Below are positions 35,377 to 46,789 of a stretch of DNA of 64,000 bases, one piece after another (the first letter of the stretch is position 1; each line of letters opens with the position of its first letter). Source of the DNA: Girardinichthys multiradiatus (lineage: Eukaryota; Chordata; Actinopteri; Cyprinodontiformes; Goodeidae); the NCBI RefSeq assembly GCF_021462225.1, contig NC_061800.1, positions 9,643,002 through 9,707,001 of the forward strand. Reading direction: 5' to 3'. The notes under the pieces were generated by a model. It was not told the DNA's origin. It ran no database searches and was given only the letters and a program-made list of their open reading frames with translations. The position numbers were made by a program, and so were the translations under genes.

Positions 35377-35556
35377 GAACCTAGAATATAAGACATATTT
35401 TCAGTTGTTTCACATTTTTTTGTTCAGTATATAATTCCACATGTGTTAATTCATAGTTTTGATGCCTTCAGTGTGAAGCTACAATATTCATAGTCATGAA
35501 AATAAAGAAAACTCTTTGAAGGAGAAGGTGTGTCCAAACCTTTGGTCTGTACTGTA

Positions 35557-36150
35557 TAAACCTGAAAACTGTATCTTTTGTAACGATCCACTTCAAATAT
35601 GTTTAAAGAGATCAAAAAGGCTCTTCTGGATCCGAATCAGACTTTTCTTTTAACATTGTTCACAAAGTAAAATTCAGATGAGCTTAGAGGCATATTTCAC
35701 TTCCTGGCAGATGAGTAAAAATAACCCATCCTCTGGTGTCTACATAGATCATTCCTTACTGCAGCTGAATCTTTTCAAAGATGTAGTGAAGCTCACCAGT
35801 AAATCTGTCCACAGCACTATTGTGTTAAACATTCTGTATTTCAGGACTCAAAAACATCTTTTTATAATGATGCAACTTTTGAAATTGTGTTATATTGTGG
35901 ACGTAAAAACTATTAAATATGCTAATGTTCCATTGCTTTGCACATGCCTGCAGCACTAAATGACAGCTGAAAACAGTAAGGATATAAGAACTGATCCTGG
36001 TCGAGTATTATTCTGTTTCAGGATAAAGCCCTGGAACAGAATTCTAAGAGGCTAAATGTCAAAACACAAAACTAACCAAACAAATGCTTTGTAGTCAGTT
36101 CTAAAAAAAGAAAAAAAACTAATAAAGAGTAAACAGAGAGAAATATTGAG
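35557..36150. other. Unassigned intergenic sequence
   Basis: No gene or recognised repeat. Confidence 0.4.
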
Positions 36151-36604
36151 ATGAAATCCAGGAACCACAAAAAGGTTTAAGACTATGATAAACTGGAAAT
36201 TGTTGGAACACTAGAGTTACTGTCCACAGTGAAGTGAGTACCTTATACCATCAAGGATGTAAAAGGTGGCAAATAAGAATGGTGCCAACCAAGAAAGAGA
36301 TGCATGTTCCAAAACTGACACCTTCAACCTCAAAAAAAATATGCAGCTGCCCACATGGACAAGCCTTCTGGAGGACTATTTGGTCACAATGACAAATATA
36401 ATGTTTGGGTGGGGTTGAGTTAGACTTTCAAACTTATAAACACTGTACCCACCTATGCAGAGGGCTTGATGCCAGTGGTACGGGCCACTTAAACAATGTT
36501 GCTGGAATAACGAAGGTGGAGGTAGCCCATTTTCCAGCAACATCTTACAATTTAGATACAGTTGGGTTTTGGATGGAAAAGAGTATCCCAAACATACTTT
36601 AAAA
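36150..36604 (+). pseudogene. Old Tc1-like transposon relic
   Basis: Text such as CTGTCCACAGTGAAG, GCAGCTGCCCACATGGACAAGCC and TTTGGTCACAATGACAAA matches the backbone of an old Tc1-type transposase gene common in fishes. Many stops and deletions remain. A SINE-like repeat directly follows at 36607 and may be inserted into it. Confidence 0.6.
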
Positions 36605-36606
36605 CT

Positions 36607-36832
36607 GGGCTGCACGGTGGAACAGTTGGTAGCACTGTTGCCTTGCAGCAAGAAGGTCCTGGGTTCGCTTCCTGGCCAGGAGTCTTTTCTACATGGAGTT
36701 TGCATGTTCTCCCCGTGCATGCGTGGGTTCTCACCGGGTACTCCGGCTTCCTCCCACAGTCCAAAGACATGCCTGTTAGACTGCTGGAGATGGGCACCAG
36801 CTTCCCCGCGACCCACTATGGTAGAAAATGAC
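36607..36832 (+). repeat. tRNA-derived SINE-like repeat
   Basis: The head has an A-box-like segment (GTGGAACAGTTGGTAGC) and a B-box-like GGTTCGCTTCC. It is followed by GTTTGCATGTTCTCCCCGTG and a body that jumps by internal deletion to the 3' end seen also at 21305-21470. It ends GGTAGAAAATGACTG. The repeat is non-coding and would have been copied by a LINE. Confidence 0.75.
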
Positions 36833-36835
36833 TGA

Positions 36836-38640
36836 TTTTGGAACAAAGTATTCTAACATTAATCTTGTTTATGAATATATTTGAACCCATATAAACTTTG
36901 CATCACATTCTTGTTCTTGCAATTTGTGCAAGTTTTATCTTTTATCATCATTATACCCTAGAAAATGAATAAATTAAATGTCTAATTCAAAGCCTCAAAT
37001 AACGGTATGAGACTTTTTTGGTAATGTCCTTTGGAATCCACCTTACATCCTCTGGATCCTCTGTAAAAGCTAACATTTACTTGCGGCTGCACCATTCAAA
37101 GTTCTTATAGTCTTTCAGGTTCAGGTTCCTCTATGACGGTCTGCTACTGCCCAGAGATTTGAAGTCTTTGCCCTCCTGTTGCACATGCATTTGATTAAGC
37201 TTCTGTTTAAAATGAAGTAGCAAAGGCAAGATATCAAAGCTCACAAGGACAAGCAGAAAAGGAAAAGCATGGATGTTTGTTTTGGGAAGAGACTGCGGAG
37301 TAAGTTTCATCATTATCTGCATTTATGCAACTTGCATAGCAAATTCATGAATGCAAAAACACAGACAAGCAACCAAGTATTACATGTGCAAGGTAAGGTC
37401 CCACATGACTAAAAAAGTGGGTTCATGTGCTATATAAATTATGCATGGTGCAGAGGTTTTAAAGATTTTAAATGGAAGAATCTTAAAACTATCAGAACTG
37501 TAAGACCGCACTTTTAAACTATTACTCTGATAAAATAACAAACATTTCTTTCCCAGAATCTTGATTACTTGGCTGTAAATGGTGGGCTTAAGCCAAAGAG
37601 CAAAACCTTACAAAATATGTGATGTGAAAACCTGTTGAATTCATATAAATGATTTGAAGACCAGCTTTAACAGTTTCTTCTGTTGTAGTAAGCAAATCAG
37701 ACTGTACAAAATGGACCATGCCAATAATGCTTCTGTACTGCCTCTAGTTACATCTCACCCACCTTCAAATGTTTAGTGATTAATCATTTTTTGGAAGCTT
37801 TGGTAAGTGAAAAAGGAAATCTTTTCAGTTCTTGCAATAAAAGGTGTATCATTGGAGTATAGAATAGGTGTTATACATTCATGTTTCAGCACTTTTATCA
37901 TGCATCACAGTGTCTGGAGAGTTTTGCAAAGGATTGCAATCATAAGGACAATATATATTGACTGGGAGGAAACAAAGACATGGACCAGTTTTTCTGCATC
38001 AGAATGGGACAAAGTGTTGTATTATTGAGATATAGACAGGAAACCTTTAAAAAGGTGTTTGATATGCTCTTTAAAAGTGAGATGAAGATCAAACCTTCCT
38101 CCAAGATTGGTCACTTATGATGAAGGGGCAATGTCATGATAAGAGCAGCTAACACGGGTTATGAATGATGAGTGGATCTGGTGAGGGGTTTCAACTAGGA
38201 TAGTTTCAGTCCAGCAGGTATTCAGGTGAAGAAAGCTTTGCTCCATCCATGTCTTCACACAGATGGTATTTGCTAGTGGAGAGGGTGATAAAGAGGATAA
38301 AAGTGGCACAAGTGATGTCGTTTTTACAGTTGACTGTCATCTTCGTGGAGTGCACTCAGCAAATCCTTTACGGAGGAGTGGCAAGAAAAAAACGTCATTG
38401 TTCAAAGAAAGCTGCAATGAGTTCTGCTTACGGCACTGGTTATGTAGGGGACAGCAAATGTGAAAGAAGAAGCTGGGAAAAGAAAAGCTGGCAGAAAAAA
38501 ACACTACTAATCACCCTGAAAATACCATCCCTTTTGTGAAATACAGTGAAAAAAGACAAATAGATGATGGGAAGATGGAAGTTAAATAAAAGGAAATCCT
38601 TAAAAAAAACATGTTCAAGACTGCAAAAGACAGGGGGAGA
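36836..38640. other. Unassigned intergenic sequence
   Basis: No gene recognised. Open frames near 38250-38540 are lysine-rich from A-rich sequence and show no domain. Confidence 0.45.
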
Positions 38641-38869
38641 ATCACATCTTCCAGCAGGACAACAACTCTAAACAACATGCCAGAGCTACTATAAAATGGT
38701 TTAATTCAAAACAATACATGTGTTACAATGGCCTAGTCAAAGTCCAGATCTTAATCAAATGAGGAATATGACTTGAAAATGGATGATCATATACCATCTC
38801 CAACCAATCTAAGGTTGAAATATTTTGCAAAGGATTTGCAAAGAAAATTCCTCCTTTCTATGTAACAAC
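38636..38869 (+). pseudogene. Old Tc1-like transposase C-terminal relic
   Basis: The sequence reads as a decayed catalytic region (FQQDNNSK, then TIKWFNSKQ, then a VKVQILIK version of the QSPDLNP segment). The usual catalytic glutamate region is disrupted by stops. The DD36E element at 38872 lies immediately downstream. Confidence 0.6.
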
Positions 38870-38923
38870 TACAGGGGTTGGACAATGAAACTGAAACACC
38901 TGGTTTTAGACCACAATAATTTA

Positions 38924-39595
38924 TTAGTATGGTGTAAGGCCTCCTTTTGCGGCCAATACAGTGTCAATTCGTCTTGGGAATGACATATACAAGTCCTGCA
39001 CAGTGGTCAGAGGGATTTTAAGCCATTCTTCTTGCAGGATAGTGGCCAGGTCACTACGTGATACTGGTGGAAGAAAACGCTTCCTGACTCGCTCCTCCAA
39101 AACACCCCAAAGTGGCTCAATAATATTTAGATCTGGTGACTGTGCAGGCCATGGGAGATGTTCAACTTCACTTTCATGTTCATCAAACCAATCTTTCACC
39201 AGTCTTGCTGTGTGTATTGGTGCATTGTCATCCTGATACACGGCACTGCCTTCAGGATACAATGTTTGAACCATTGGATGCACATGGTCCTCAAGAATGG
39301 TTCGGTAGTCCTTGGCAGTGACGTGCCCATCTAGCACAAGTATTGGGCCAAGGGAATGCCATGCTATGGCAGCCCAAACCATCACTGATCCACCGCCAAG
39401 CTTCACTCTGGGCATGCAACAGTCTGGGTGGTACGCTTCTTTGGGGCTTCTCCACACCGTAACTCTCCCGGATGTGGGAAAAACAGTAAAGGTGGACTCA
39501 TCAGAGAACAATACATGTTTCACATTGTCCACAACCCAAGATTTGCGCTCCTTGCACCATTGAAACCAACGTTTGGCATTGGAATGAGTGACCAA
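38924..39595 (-). pseudogene. DD36E transposase, catalytic part (copy A)
   Basis: The 223-codon frame carries D in LFSDEST, D in YQDDNAP and E in LNIIEPLW, plus a complete C-terminus ending GGLTPY. It is nearly the same as copy B. The N-terminal DNA-binding part lies on the far side of the solo LTR (about 40373-40660), so the gene is interrupted. Confidence 0.88.
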
Positions 39596-39665
39596 AGGTT
39601 TGGCTATAGCAGCTTGGCCTTGTATATTGACCCTGTGGAGCTCCCGACGGACAGTTCTGGTGGAA

Positions 39666-40372
39666 ACAGGTGCTATGAATCAAAAAACGGCAGACCCAAG
39701 ATTCAGCCAGACACAGTACTGAAAGTTTAAAAGGTTTATTCAGCCACAGGAAAACGTCACACAGGTAACACTCCTCACAGCTTCCAGGAATCACTGAGGC
39801 AGAAAGAGGGATTAGTGACTTGTAGTCTCTCCAGATTTTGCAGAGATCAGAAAAGCCACTAACCTGCTTTTGTCTTGAGTGGAACTTGAAACCCAGGAGG
39901 GAAACCTCAGTGGGCAGCAGGCGGTGATCTCCACAGCACAGGTAAGAAGTGACTCCAGGCTGAATAATCCGAGGGCTAGGCTGGCTCAATAATCCAAGGA
40001 CAGAAACAGGGTCGATCGGAACAAGAGGCGTCAGGCAAGGGGCAAGCAGAGGCATAAACCAGATGCAGGAAACAAGGTCGACAACCAAAATCCAAATAGT
40101 CCGACAGGAAGCAGGCAGAGGCATAAATCCAAAAAGCAAGGCAAGGTCAAAAACAATGATCAGACAGGAAGGAACGCTGGATATCTACTCACACAATGGC
40201 TTTCAAAAATCTGGCACCTCTGCTTGTCAGAGTCAGTATATATCAGGGAAGACACAGGTGCTTGGCGTTCCATAGATTGCACTACACTGCAGCAACCACC
40301 AGGTGCATCTAATCTGCTGATTGCAGCCAGGGAGACACGGTAGAGCAGACGTGCCAGAATCATAACAACAGG
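39666..40372 (-). mobile_element. Solo LTR of an LTR retrotransposon
   Basis: The 697-bp insert (39671-40367) starts TGCTATGAATC and ends AATCATAACA. It has TG...CA ends with imperfect 11-bp inverted tips, flanked by ACAGG at 39666-39670 and 40368-40372 (5-bp target duplication). Copy B of the host element has ACAGG once at this site. The minus strand has an AATAAA signal near the downstream end, so the LTR probably reads on the minus strand. Internal near-repeats (GGCAGAGGCATAAA twice) are present. There is no coding capacity. The family is not identified; the duplication length fits gypsy-like elements. Confidence 0.8.
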
Positions 40373-40660
40373 AGAGTTGAGGTGCACATTTAATTCTGCT
40401 GTGATTTGGGCAGCCATGGTTTTATGTTATTTGGATACAATCCGGGTTAGCACCCGAACATCCCTTTCAGACAGCTTCCTCTTGCGTCCACAGTTAATCC
40501 TGTTGGATGTGGTTCATCCTTCTTGGTGGTATGCTGACATTACCCTGGATACCGTGGCTCTTGATACATCACAAAGACTTGCTGTCTTGGTCACAGATGC
40601 GCCAGCAAGACGTGCACCAACAACTTGTCCTCTTTTGAACTCTGGTGTTTCAGTTTCATT
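40373..40660 (-). pseudogene. DD36E transposase N-terminal part (copy A)
   Basis: On the minus strand this matches copy B positions 52130-52400. It includes the region around FKRGQ, the arginine-rich linker before LSERDVRVL, and the segment leading to the insertion point. It is cut from the catalytic part by the solo LTR. Confidence 0.8.
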
Positions 40661-40674
40661 GTCCAACCCCTGTA

Positions 40675-43600
40675 AGTATCCACATGTGTTGCTATTTGTC
40701 TTGCAAATATATCAAAGGATGTCAGAATTTGTAAAACAATTTGAACAATTTGCTTGAGCAATGCATTTATTTAATACACCAATATGCAATGAGATGAGGG
40801 GTAAAATTTGGCCTCATTGAGATTTAGCAAGATTATCTCTCAGTGTGATCTGATCCCACTGAAAGGGTTAACCTCAAGTGATCCTTGTTCTGATTTGACT
40901 TCCCTTAGGCTGCAGAGTATTACTCACTGACCTCTCTGCTTCAATGTTATCCGTAACCTTAGAGTAAACTTCAAATTACCTTATCGTGATATGCAGACTT
41001 ATCAAAAAACTCCAGGTCAATCTATATCCTGGGCTTGAAAATATGCTGTTTGACTGTAATATTTAAAAAAAGCATTTCACATTTTCCTAATTGAACACTT
41101 GCATAGAGGGTGCAACCCTCAGATTGGTGTGCTTGCAGACCAATACAAACTTTGTAGATTAGTATGCACTCAGACGTGCTTAGTCACACTTCTGTTGTCC
41201 TCATTTGGAATCATCAATTGTCTTTAAAAACTTCTCATTAGGGTGCTCACACTAAAAGCATGAAGCTAAAATGTTGCTAAATGTTGCCTTGTTAATGGGA
41301 GCATTAGCATGCTGTCATGTGTCTCAGTGTGTTTGTTTGAGTGTTGTTAAGTGGTGTGTGTTTTTGTGAGTCACAGTCTCCTGTCCTTCATGTTGACCGC
41401 TGCTACATCCCCACCCCCCGGGTGGCCCTCCCAAATGCCATAAGTCAGTCAACCTTTATTAGAAAGTGCCCTTCAGGTTGCTCAGTAGGGTGTGTTGTGT
41501 AAACATGCAATGTGTGAGGAGAGTAATTAACCTCTTCCCTTCATTCCCCCAGAGCACAAGTGCAGACTTGGACTTGATTCCAAGAGGCAGGTGATCAGGT
41601 GGTCCAGACCCCAAAATACTTCACCATCTGATACCTCAGGGAAATGTCAGCAGTGTCGTGTTATTTTTTGTTTGGTCAGCCCATCAGCTGGAGGTGGGGT
41701 GACTGTCTATGAATGTTCATTTCTGGGACAAAATAAAAAGATTAAAACAGGACAAGAAATTATATCCAAATCCACAGAAATTTATTTTAGGTGACTGGAA
41801 AACATAAGTCCATTTTACCTTAACTCCTTACTGCTTCATTTTATTAACAATTATGCAAAAAATAAGTAACTTCAGTTTATGGTCTGAAGTAGATTATAAA
41901 TGAAGTGGAGGGTGTTATCTGACCAGCCGAGTTCCTTAATAAACTGTGTGCAAGTGTACCTAGAAGAATTGATGCTGTTTTGAAGGCAAAGGGTGGTCAC
42001 ACCAAATATTGATTTGATTTAGATTCCTCTTTTGTTCATTTTTTCACACGGGCCTAAAACCTTTGCACAGTATTACATATATAGACATTTAGTGTGCAAG
42101 TTAGATAAAACAAGGCATAACTGGGCATAACAAAAACCACTACGATCGAAGCAGAGTAGGGACTACAAGTGGACAGCAGGTAACTGATTTGCCATGGGAC
42201 GAGAAGAAATTCGAAGTTTTCTGAAATAGTAGTGCAGAGAAAAGTTAATAAAACACAGGAGTGACTACAATAATATTGGGGGGCACAATAGCTGAAGCTG
42301 GAAAACCTAAATAGAACTTTACTATTTACAAATGTTGGAGTTGATCCCAGGAACTCCTGCATGTTTGTTTGTTTGGTAAAGCTAAGACATCCTATACTGT
42401 TACTAATAAAACAAAGTAATAAAAGAACACGGAGGCTGCGTAGTCTTTAGATGCCTGTACAGGGAGAAGCTCGTCTCATCCTCTGAAACGTCTGATTACT
42501 TCCCCCAGAACAGTAGTTTTTATTCAAAATCAAGACGTGTACATTACAAAGAAAAAACATACATTTTAATCGAGTTTCAGAGCTGTCTGGCACTTCTGAC
42601 ATGGCTTTTCAGCACTTCCTGTTTTTCTAGAAATATCTTCTTGTCGTAGGGCAGATCTTACAGAGACACATCCAAAAATATCTTCTTGTTACTGAGCAAA
42701 TGATATCTAAGTCCAACACACACAAATATAACCCTGTTTGGAGGCCTCTAAGTTACACAGTACGCTTTATTTTACACATTATTAAACATACTTGAGCATA
42801 GCAATACAGATCCTTTAAGCATAGCATGAATATTTTCCAACACAAATCATACACCAGACCTGAAGGCTGAAAGAAAAGTAAAAGGTCACATCAGCTTTCT
42901 GAATTACATGCAGGTAGGGCAAGCAGGATTTAATAACATCCTAAATCAGCTGATCACACTTAAAACCAGCTGTTTAGATGCACAAACATTACTACTAAAA
43001 CACATAAAACAATACCACCATGAAACAGTGTGTTTGGTTTGGACATTTATTAACGGTTCTTAAGCAAACCAGCATGTGCAGGAAGAGGGAGCAGGCAGAG
43101 AGCAGTTGCCTACAGTATAATCAGACAGCCTGCATCAGGTCATTTTAGAGGAATACCCCGCTGGATCTGCAAAGATCAAATTTCAATATTCAAAATAAAA
43201 ATAGCTTCACTATGGTCAAAAATCAGTGGTTTTGTGCTTTAAAGTCCTTGTTGTCATTATTGCCATGGCTGAGACAAAACTCATAAAGCCCGAAATTTGA
43301 ACTCCTTTAGACAAACTTTGGAGCATTACCAGTCCAGACTGGTGTCTCTCCTTTCCGCTTCTCTTGCTACACACACCCCTCACATCAAAAACCCTGTGGC
43401 TTATTGTTAGAGAGAGACCGTATGTGGTGGATCCGTGAGGCATAAATAAAGCCAGTGCAAAAGGGGCAAATGGAAACTGGGGAGCTTAACAGAGGACCTG
43501 TGATTAATAACAAGGGAATTAGGTGAGTCTAAGAGGTTAATGTTATCAGCTGTGGAGAGGAGTGAGCAGGGGAACAGAGGGAAAAAGACCAATTGCCATT

Positions 43601-44342
43601 GAAAACACAAAGGGAGGTTAACTTAGACACACAGGAGAACAGGTCCAACACTAGAGAATAAACTAAAATGCACAATCAGAACACAAAAAAAAGCGCAAAA
43701 AAAAAGCAATGAACTGATAAGGAAAAACCCAAATGGCAATAATCAGTGACTCAGATCTGGTCAAATCAAATCAAAAATCTGGAAAAATAAAACCCAAACA
43801 CCGATGGATCATGAAATTAACAGTCATTAGTGGTTGTGTAATGGTTTCAGACACAGTTATGTAAATAGTCTACAAGTGGTTAAAATATTCCTCCAGCAAC
43901 AAAAATGTGGATTCAAAATCACTAAGGTTTTCTGTTAAACCTTTTACTGCAATTTAAACCTTACCTGGATATTCTATATTAGCCTCCTTCACAAAACACT
44001 TCAAGCCAGGACATAGATGCATTCTGGTCATCTAAGAGTGGTTTCTGAAAGGACAGCGGCACAAAGCTGGTTCAAAGTATAAGAGCTGCTGTTACGCCTC
44101 TGAGCCACCACACGAGGTAGTATCAACCCCATATTGGCTGATAATGTATAAAAAGGAGCCAGTTTCAATTCCTCAGGGTCAGTGTTGGTTTTACAACCAG
44201 GCTGGCAAAATTATGACAAAAAGACTGCCACAGTCCATTTTGCCATGTGTATCATTTTTTTGCCATTTGTAGACACTGGACAGGTGATGATGTGCTGAGA
44301 CATAACATATCACTTTACTCACATTGTAATGTCGCTTGAAAA
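40675..44342. other. Unassigned intergenic sequence
   Basis: No gene recognised. Short open frames at 41591-41794, 42054-42362 and 43216-43610 lack domains. Simple A-rich tracts occur near 43690. Confidence 0.45.
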
Positions 44343-44461
44343 TATAGTGTTGTGAAAAACTATTTGCCCCCTTAGAGATTTATTCTGTATTTGCATTTTT
44401 TGCTCATCGTTTTAGATCATCAGTCATTTGATATCAAAGAAAACCAGAGTTAATACAAAAA

Positions 44462-44958
44462 TCCCCCTCCCTGGACTACCACCTTACTGTGGTGGAGGGG
44501 TTTGAGTGTCCCAATGATCCTAGGAGCTATGTTGTCAGGGTCTTTATGCCCCTGGTAGGGTCACCCAAGGCAAACGGGTTCTAGGTGAGGGATCAGAGAA
44601 AGCGCCGCCCACAGACCCCTTATGACGATTACCATAGATGAAAACAGTGTTCCCTTGCCCGGACGCGGTCACCGGGGCCCGTCTCTGGAGCCAGGCCTCG
44701 AGGTGGAGCATGCTGGTCAGTGCCTCGTGGCCGGGCTTTTATCCCGGGCTTTTACCCAGCCAGAAGGGGAAATGTGGGTCCCCTTTCCGACGGGCTCACC
44801 ACCTGTAGGAGGGGCCAAAGGGGTCGGGTGCAGTGTGGTATGGGTGGCGGCCGAAAGCGGAGACCTTGGCGGTCTGATTCTTGGCTGCAGAAGCTGGCTC
44901 TTGGGACTTGAAATGTCTCCTCTCTGGTGGGGAAGGAGCCTGATTTGGTGTGGGAGGT
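44462..44958 (+). pseudogene. APE-type LINE, 5' region up to the ERV2 insertion
   Basis: This is the GC-rich 5' part of a common fish LINE, starting CCCCCTCCCTGGACTACCAC. Near the end the frame reads through the opening of the endonuclease domain (close to WLLGT and VGKEPDLVWEV, with frame damage). It is interrupted at GGGAGGT by ERV2, and the reading frame resumes precisely after ERV2 at 53365. Confidence 0.78.
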
Positions 44959-45253
44959 TGTTGGATGGGTGCAAAAAACTTGTTATCACTCATGTAAAAA
45001 CTTTGTGTTGCAAGGCACCTGCACTATGCCTTCCTCCCTGTGTGTGTGAGATCATTGTTATTTCTGTGTGAACCAGCCTCCTTTCTGTCTCACACACACA
45101 CACCCTGTCTGAACTGTCTGTTGAACTGTGCATATAAATAAAGGAATAGGGTGTCAAAAACTTTGTAGTTTCACTGCAAAGTGGGCTACCCTTGCTGCAA
45201 GTAACTATGACTGTATCGTTCTTACCTCTGAGTTGACTAAATAATACCTAACA
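44959..45253 (+). repeat. ERV2 5' LTR
   Basis: 295 bp, TGTTGGATGG...CCTAACA. It contains CATATAAATAAAGG, which could serve as a TATA-like box or polyadenylation signal, and a CA microsatellite. Confidence 0.92.
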
Positions 45254-45258
45254 TTTAT

Positions 45259-45276
45259 TGGTCCTTCGTAGCCGGA
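45259..45276 (+). promoter_or_regulatory. ERV2 primer binding site, tRNA-Tyr-like
   Basis: TGGTCCTTCGTAGCCGGA starts 5 nt after the 5' LTR. It matches the complement of the vertebrate tRNA-Tyr 3' end, with one extra base. It differs from the tRNA-Trp site of ERV1, so the two proviruses are separate lineages. Confidence 0.6.
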
Positions 45277-45490
45277 TTAATTCAATAACCTTATTTCTCT
45301 TTGCTTTAACAGTGACTCTGGGATCCGTGGGGGAAGCCTGACGTCGAGCGAAGCACCGCTGCACAGCCTCCATTAGCCGTAGTGGCTGAAAGTCCCGGTG
45401 TGTGTGAATTCACACCTGGCCAGTGGGTTATCGCCTTCCTCGGCGCGGGGTGACTCTCACAGGGTCCAAAGAGTCACCAAGAAGTCAACT

Positions 45491-45500
45491 CCGAGGTGAG
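45491..45500 (+). promoter_or_regulatory. Candidate ERV2 major splice donor
   Basis: CCGAG followed by GTGAG matches a donor consensus and lies in the leader, upstream of the hairpin array and gag. There is no proof of use. Confidence 0.35.
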
Positions 45501-45539
45501 ACAGTTTTAAAATACAGTTCATAGGAAAAGTACTTAACA

Positions 45540-45713
45540 GTCGTTGGTAGTGCGTCGCCGGTAAGGACGCTGCATTCGGATGGTTTTATTCCACCGTGAA
45601 AGGAATAGTGACAAATTTGGTACAATCCCGCCGTGAAGGGGATTAAAGAAAACAACTGAGGATTATTCCCCTGCGAGGGAATAGAGTAAGCGCTATATAA
45701 ATAAAAGAAGAAA
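45540..45713 (+). repeat. ERV2 leader hairpin unit 1
   Basis: First of two units with a 185-nt period. Three hairpins: 45588-45606 (ATTCC/GGAAT), 45624-45644 (AATCCC/GGGATT with 9-nt loop GCCGTGAAG) and 45664-45683 (TATTCCC/GGGAATA). It ends with TAAGCGCTATATAAATA. Confidence 0.85.
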
Positions 45714-45724
45714 AGGACTTAAAG

Positions 45725-45896
45725 GTCGTTGGTAGTGCGTCACCGGTAAGGACGCTGCATTGGGAAGGTTTTATTCCACCGTGAAAGGAATAGTGACAAA
45801 TTAAGGTAGGGCCCCGCCAAGAAGGGGGCCAAATAAAACGACTAAGGGTTATTCCCCTGCGAGGGAATAGAATAAGCGCTATAAAAGTAAAAAGAA
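45725..45896 (+). repeat. ERV2 leader hairpin unit 2
   Basis: Second unit. Hairpins: 45773-45791 (ATTCC/GGAAT), 45810-45830 (GGCCCC/GGGGCC with 9-nt loop GCCAAGAAG) and 45850-45869. The middle stem differs from unit 1 at three base pairs, each change being paired on both sides. Confidence 0.85.
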
Positions 45897-46227
45897 CGGA
45901 GTAAATTGAGCTCATAAAATAACACCAAGTTAACTTAGAAAAATTACAAGGTACCTGAAACTAACTGTGTGACTGTGTTGTGTGTGTATGGAGGACTAAG
46001 CATTTTAATAGAATCATAGGATTCTGCTAGTCCTGTGTTTTCTTTTGCCCAGATTAAAACTACGTACTGGTGACTTTGGAGATTCAGGTCGGATTTCATT
46101 CCAGAAAATTAACACCGCTGCGAATTAGTCGCAGTAGAAGGCCGTGTTAATGTCCTCTCCATAAGTCTCATGCCAGTGACCTTTTATCTGGGACATTTAT
46201 ACTATAATTAAACTAACATAAAACATA

Positions 46228-46437
46228 ATGGGGAAGAAACAAAGTAAACTAATTGACTTAGAAGGGGAGGTAAAGTTTATGGAGAACTATGTAAAAGGAG
46301 CAGGTATGATCTGTCATAGATAAAAAATAAAAAACATGGGTTTTTGGGCAAATTAGATACAAAGGATGTCTTAAAATTACAAGGGGATCTAAAATTAGAA
46401 ATAATGAAAACTAAAAAGAGAAAAATAATAAATAACA
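46228..46437 (+). pseudogene. gag: ERV2 gag start, copy 1
   Basis: ATG at 46228 begins MGKKQSKLIDL, with a glycine at position 2 and lysines that fit a myristoylated matrix start. A stop occurs after 26 codons. Downstream text continues to align with the second copy at 46438, so it is part of a tandem duplication of 210 nt. Confidence 0.65.
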
Positions 46438-46620
46438 ATGGGGAAAGAACAGAGAAAAATCTCTGATTTAACAGAAATATGTACACAATGGCATAAAAAT
46501 ACGGATTTTCAGGTAACTTAATTATCACTGAAATCCTAAAACTACACGGGGATCTTAAACTGGAGATTATGCATTCAAAAGATTCAAGAGACAATAAAAA
46601 ACCTTGCCGGATTATAATTT
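46438..46620 (+). pseudogene. gag: ERV2 gag start, copy 2
   Basis: A diverged second matrix-like start (MGKEQRKISDL) that stops after about 27 codons. It aligns with 46228 onward, including a shared GGGGATCT..AAA..GA segment. It is non-functional. Confidence 0.6.
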
Positions 46621-46789
46621 CAAAGGGGACTTTTCAGTCCCTGAGTGCTCACAGTTGATAAACAGATTAAAACAAAAAGATGAATTAAAAAAACAACAAT
46701 AAGAGCAGCTTTTAACTGACATAGCCATAATACTGAGGCCTTAAGAAAAGCACAGGAAAAAACTTTCAGCTTAACTGAAAACAAATAAA

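Larger units (their letters stand above)
23779..35554 (+). mobile_element. DD38E Tc1 element (copy 2), split by ERV1
   Basis: TA flanks lie at 23777-23778 and 35555-35556. Terminal inverted repeats are CAGTATAGACC on the left and GGTCTGTACTG on the right. Removing the provirus (24406-34661) and one 4-bp duplication leaves about 1.5 kb. The orientation is opposite to copy 1. The left part (23779-24405) contains the 5' arm and the transposase N-terminal coding region, with an internal deletion of about 100 bp and an early stop (reading AGTAAATAAA near 24220). The right part (34666-35554) holds the catalytic domain and right arm. Confidence 0.92.
38872..40672 (-). mobile_element. DD36E Tc1 element (copy A), split by a solo LTR
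   Basis: TA flanks lie at 38870-38871 and 40673-40674. Terminal inverted repeats begin CAGGGGTTGGACAATGAAAC. Compared with copy B (51932-53200) it lacks about 170 bp upstream of the transposase start and carries a 697-bp solo LTR in the transposase gene. The catalytic spacing (36 residues between the second D and the E) matches the vertebrate Incomer-type Tc1 group, named from memory. Confidence 0.92.

Noticed and set aside
36607..36680. tRNA gene
   Set aside because: Only A- and B-box-like segments are present, no cloverleaf; it is the head of a SINE.
45081..45110. CA microsatellite as an independent feature
   Set aside because: It is part of the ERV2 LTR in both copies.
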